Source: Bacteroidia bacterium (GTDB lineage Bacteria; Bacteroidota; Bacteroidia; Bacteroidales; Prolixibacteraceae). Taken from it: DNA of 12,892 nt. Numbering within the stretch: the first letter of the stretch is position 1; each line of letters begins with the position of its first letter. The stretch is from positions 1-12,892 of the forward strand of contig JANYJT010000114.1 in the NCBI GenBank assembly GCA_025358395.1. The letters are read 5' to 3'. The notes under the pieces are model-generated. The model searched no databases, was not told the DNA's origin, and saw nothing but the letters and a program-made list of their open reading frames with translations. Positions 11,742-12,892 of the stretch are shown here, piece by piece. Position numbers and translations under genes: made by a program.

Positions 11742-12231
11742 GAGCTGGTAACAATCTTTTGCTTAAAGCCACCATTTTGATGGCAGTATAAGCAGCTTCA
11801 TCACCCTTATTGCCCAACCGTCCGCCAGCCCTTTCAAGTGCTTGTTGCTGGTTATCAGTTGTCAGAACACCGAAAATAAATGGTATTCCATATTCAAGAT
11901 TTAATTTCGTGGTTCCATAAGTAACTCCCTGACAGATAAAATCGAAATGGCGCGTTTCCCCTTGTATCACACAACCAAGTAATATGACTGCATCAACATC
12001 AGTGCCTTCGGCCATTAGTTGTCCACCCAGTGTAAGTTCAAAAGTCCCCGGAACCTCCGCAACCTTAATATCATCCCTAATGGCACCAAATTTTATCAAC
12101 GTATCTATTGCACCATTTTTTAAGGCAATTGTTACTTCAGGATTCCATTCAGCATAGACAATTCCGAATTTCATGCCTTTTGCATCCGGAACTTCATGAG
12201 ACACTTGGTCTGATAGATTGACTGTAGCCAT
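11728..12231 (-). CDS. ribH: 6,7-dimethyl-8-ribityllumazine synthase
   Basis: RibH condenses 5-amino-6-ribitylamino-uracil with 3,4-dihydroxy-2-butanone 4-phosphate to give lumazine, the penultimate step of riboflavin synthesis; family members assemble as pentamers or icosahedral shells (cytoplasm). The 167 residues carry the substrate-site motifs YAEWN (W29, N30), VPGTFELT (around 60-67), LLGCVIQGETRHFDFIC with the catalytic-site H95, GVLTTDNQQQALERAGG and NKGDEAA. Length is typical. ATG at 12231 is the natural start, giving a short N-terminal tail before the first strand (MKFGIVYAEWN). No Shine-Dalgarno is present upstream, as usual for the phylum. It converges on yidC and is divergent from the PAP2 gene. 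No FMN riboswitch is visible in its leader. Confidence 0.97.
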   Translation of the reverse strand: MATVNLSDQVSHEVPDAKGMKFGIVYAEWNPEVTIALKNGAIDTLIKFGAIRDDIKVAEVPGTFELTLGGQLMAEGTDVDAVILLGCVIQGETRHFDFICQGVTYGTTKLNLEYGIPFIFGVLTTDNQQQALERAGGRLGNKGDEAAYTAIKMVALSKRLLPAQDKI

Positions 12232-12253
12232 AATAAAAGTTTGAATTATTTAT

Positions 12254-12268
12254 AATATTTGAAATATT
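12254..12268. promoter_or_regulatory. 15-bp AT palindrome in the ribH leader
   Basis: AATATTTGAAATATT has perfect 7-bp arms around G12261 and lies about 23 bp upstream of the ribH ATG, downstream of the candidate promoter. It could be an operator, or chance in AT-rich DNA. Confidence 0.25.
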
Positions 12269-12280
12269 CGAAAAAGAAAC

Positions 12281-12303
12281 GGTCCCTGAGCCTGCCGAAG
12301 GGA
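12281..12303. repeat. REP-like GC-rich palindromic element
   Basis: A GC-rich island in a very AT-rich gap. TCCCT (12283-12287) pairs with AGGGA (12299-12303) around GAGCCTGCCGA. The form CCCTGAGCCTGCCGAAGGG resembles the dispersed CCTTCGACAGGCTCAGG-type palindromes that I recall from intergenic regions of many bacteria. Only one copy is in the window, so dispersal cannot be shown here. Confidence 0.5.
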
Positions 12304-12316
12304 AATGTATGAAATG

Positions 12317-12349
12317 TTGCAAAATTATCTTTTTAATAAACTACATTTA
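12317..12349 (+). promoter_or_regulatory. candidate promoter for the PAP2 phosphatase gene
   Basis: TTG at 12317-12319 is followed after 22 bp by TACATTTA (12342-12349), one mismatch from TAnnTTTG. A start near 12356 leaves a leader of about 22 nt before the ATG at 12378. It overlaps the ribH promoter back to back. Confidence 0.4.
12320..12327 (-). promoter_or_regulatory. candidate -7 element for ribH
   Basis: The minus strand reads TAATTTTG, a perfect TAnnTTTG. A start near 12313 gives a leader of about 82 nt that would contain both the REP-like hairpin and the AT palindrome. No clear -33 TTTG. Confidence 0.4.
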
Positions 12350-12377
12350 TCTTTTTAAAATAATATAGGTCAAATAA

Positions 12378-12892
12378 ATGATCAGAACATTGTCATTCCT
12401 TTTGCTGATTGTATTTAGCGGAAACCTTCCTGCTCAATCCAGCAAGCCAGATAGTTATAAATCAGTGCTATTAAATACTTCAGATAGTACGATAAGGGTT
12501 GATCCCTCATTTTTTCGATCTGATTTTTCTTTAAAAAGCGCGATTGCTCCATTATCTATGGTTACAGCAGGTCTTATTATTGAGACCCTGCCTTCAACCG
12601 TAATTTTCGGCAAGGAGCGGATACAGCAACATGTTCAGGAAAAGATGAACGGTTTTAGGACTTCGGCAGACGACTATTTGCAATTTGTTCCAGTTGTTGC
12701 TATGTTTGGTTTGAAACTAGCTGGGACAAAAAGCAGAAGTGATTTGCTGAACCAAATGATCATTGCGGCAAAATCTGAATTTCTGGTTACTGTCATCGTT
12801 TTTTCTATGAAACATTTCATTCCTGATATGCGGCCGGATGGAAGTACCGATAATACGATGCCTTCCGGCCACACAGCTCAGGCATTTGTCTC
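12378..12892 (+). CDS. secreted PAP2-family phosphatase, 3' end cut by window edge
   Basis: 171 codons are visible and the frame is still open at the edge. The start MIRTLSFLLLIVFSGNLPAQ looks like a signal peptide, with cleavage probably after the AQ, so the catalytic domain should be periplasmic or membrane-facing. Two of the three PAP2 phosphatase signatures are present: K-x6-RP as KHFIPDMRP (about residues 145-153) and PSGH in TMPSGHTAQAF (from about 161). The third, SRxxxxxHxxxD, would lie beyond the edge. Hydrophobic stretches near residues 55-70, 100-115 and 130-145 fit the family's membrane helices. PAP2 enzymes remove phosphate from lipid phosphates such as undecaprenyl pyrophosphate, lipid A or phosphatidate; the substrate here cannot be told. 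The ATG at 12378 was chosen because it gives a complete signal peptide just after a promoter-like element. Confidence 0.88.
   Translation, partial: MIRTLSFLLLIVFSGNLPAQSSKPDSYKSVLLNTSDSTIRVDPSFFRSDFSLKSAIAPLSMVTAGLIIETLPSTVIFGKERIQQHVQEKMNGFRTSADDYLQFVPVVAMFGLKLAGTKSRSDLLNQMIIAAKSEFLVTVIVFSMKHFIPDMRPDGSTDNTMPSGHTAQAFV

Noticed and set aside
12232..12313. FMN riboswitch before ribH
   Set aside because: The leader is too short, and none of the conserved FMN-element core sequences or multi-stem structure is visible.

Overview
The window looks like a chromosomal core region of a member of the Bacteroidota. Four things support this: AT-rich DNA; no Shine-Dalgarno sequences before the genes; perfect copies of the Bacteroidota -7 promoter element TAnnTTTG in several of the gaps between divergent genes; and typical gene content (a multi-repeat DUF349 protein followed by pyrG and yidC, an AddB-like PD-(D/E)XK nuclease, and a stand-alone trmD). 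I cannot place it below phylum. No phage, CRISPR, tRNA, rRNA or transposase gene is visible.

Layout. 1-1925 (-) is the N-terminal two thirds of sucA (2-oxoglutarate dehydrogenase E1), cut by the window edge. A 118-bp gap (1926-2043) holds promoter-like elements facing each other and a perfect 17-bp palindrome. 2044-4968 (+) is an AddB-like nuclease with a probable Fe-S cluster. It overlaps tail-to-tail by 10 bp with trmD (4959-5639, -). A 371-bp non-coding gap (5640-6010) separates trmD from a three-gene operon on the + strand: a DUF349 repeat protein (6011-8113), pyrG (8091 or, more likely, 8139 to 9758) and yidC (9762-11687). yidC faces ribH (11728-12231, -) across a perfect 28-bp-arm hairpin that contains both stop codons. 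A 146-bp gap with back-to-back promoters, an AT palindrome and a REP-like GC-rich hairpin leads to a truncated secreted PAP2-family phosphatase (12378-12892, +).

How the genes relate. They are mostly housekeeping: the TCA cycle (SucA), DNA break repair (AddB-like), tRNA m1G37 methylation (TrmD), CTP synthesis (PyrG), membrane protein insertion (YidC) and riboflavin synthesis (RibH). The DUF349 protein is the one of unknown function; it is co-transcribed with pyrG and yidC.

The most unusual signal is in the trmD/DUF349 gap. A perfect 31-bp inverted repeat (5691-5721 and 5979-6009) encloses a 257-bp spacer with a candidate promoter near its centre. Each arm abuts an ATG on its outer side, and the right-hand ATG is the DUF349 start codon. 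This could be an invertible promoter segment, a MITE-like element or an inverted duplication of a leader. The sequence alone does not decide between these.
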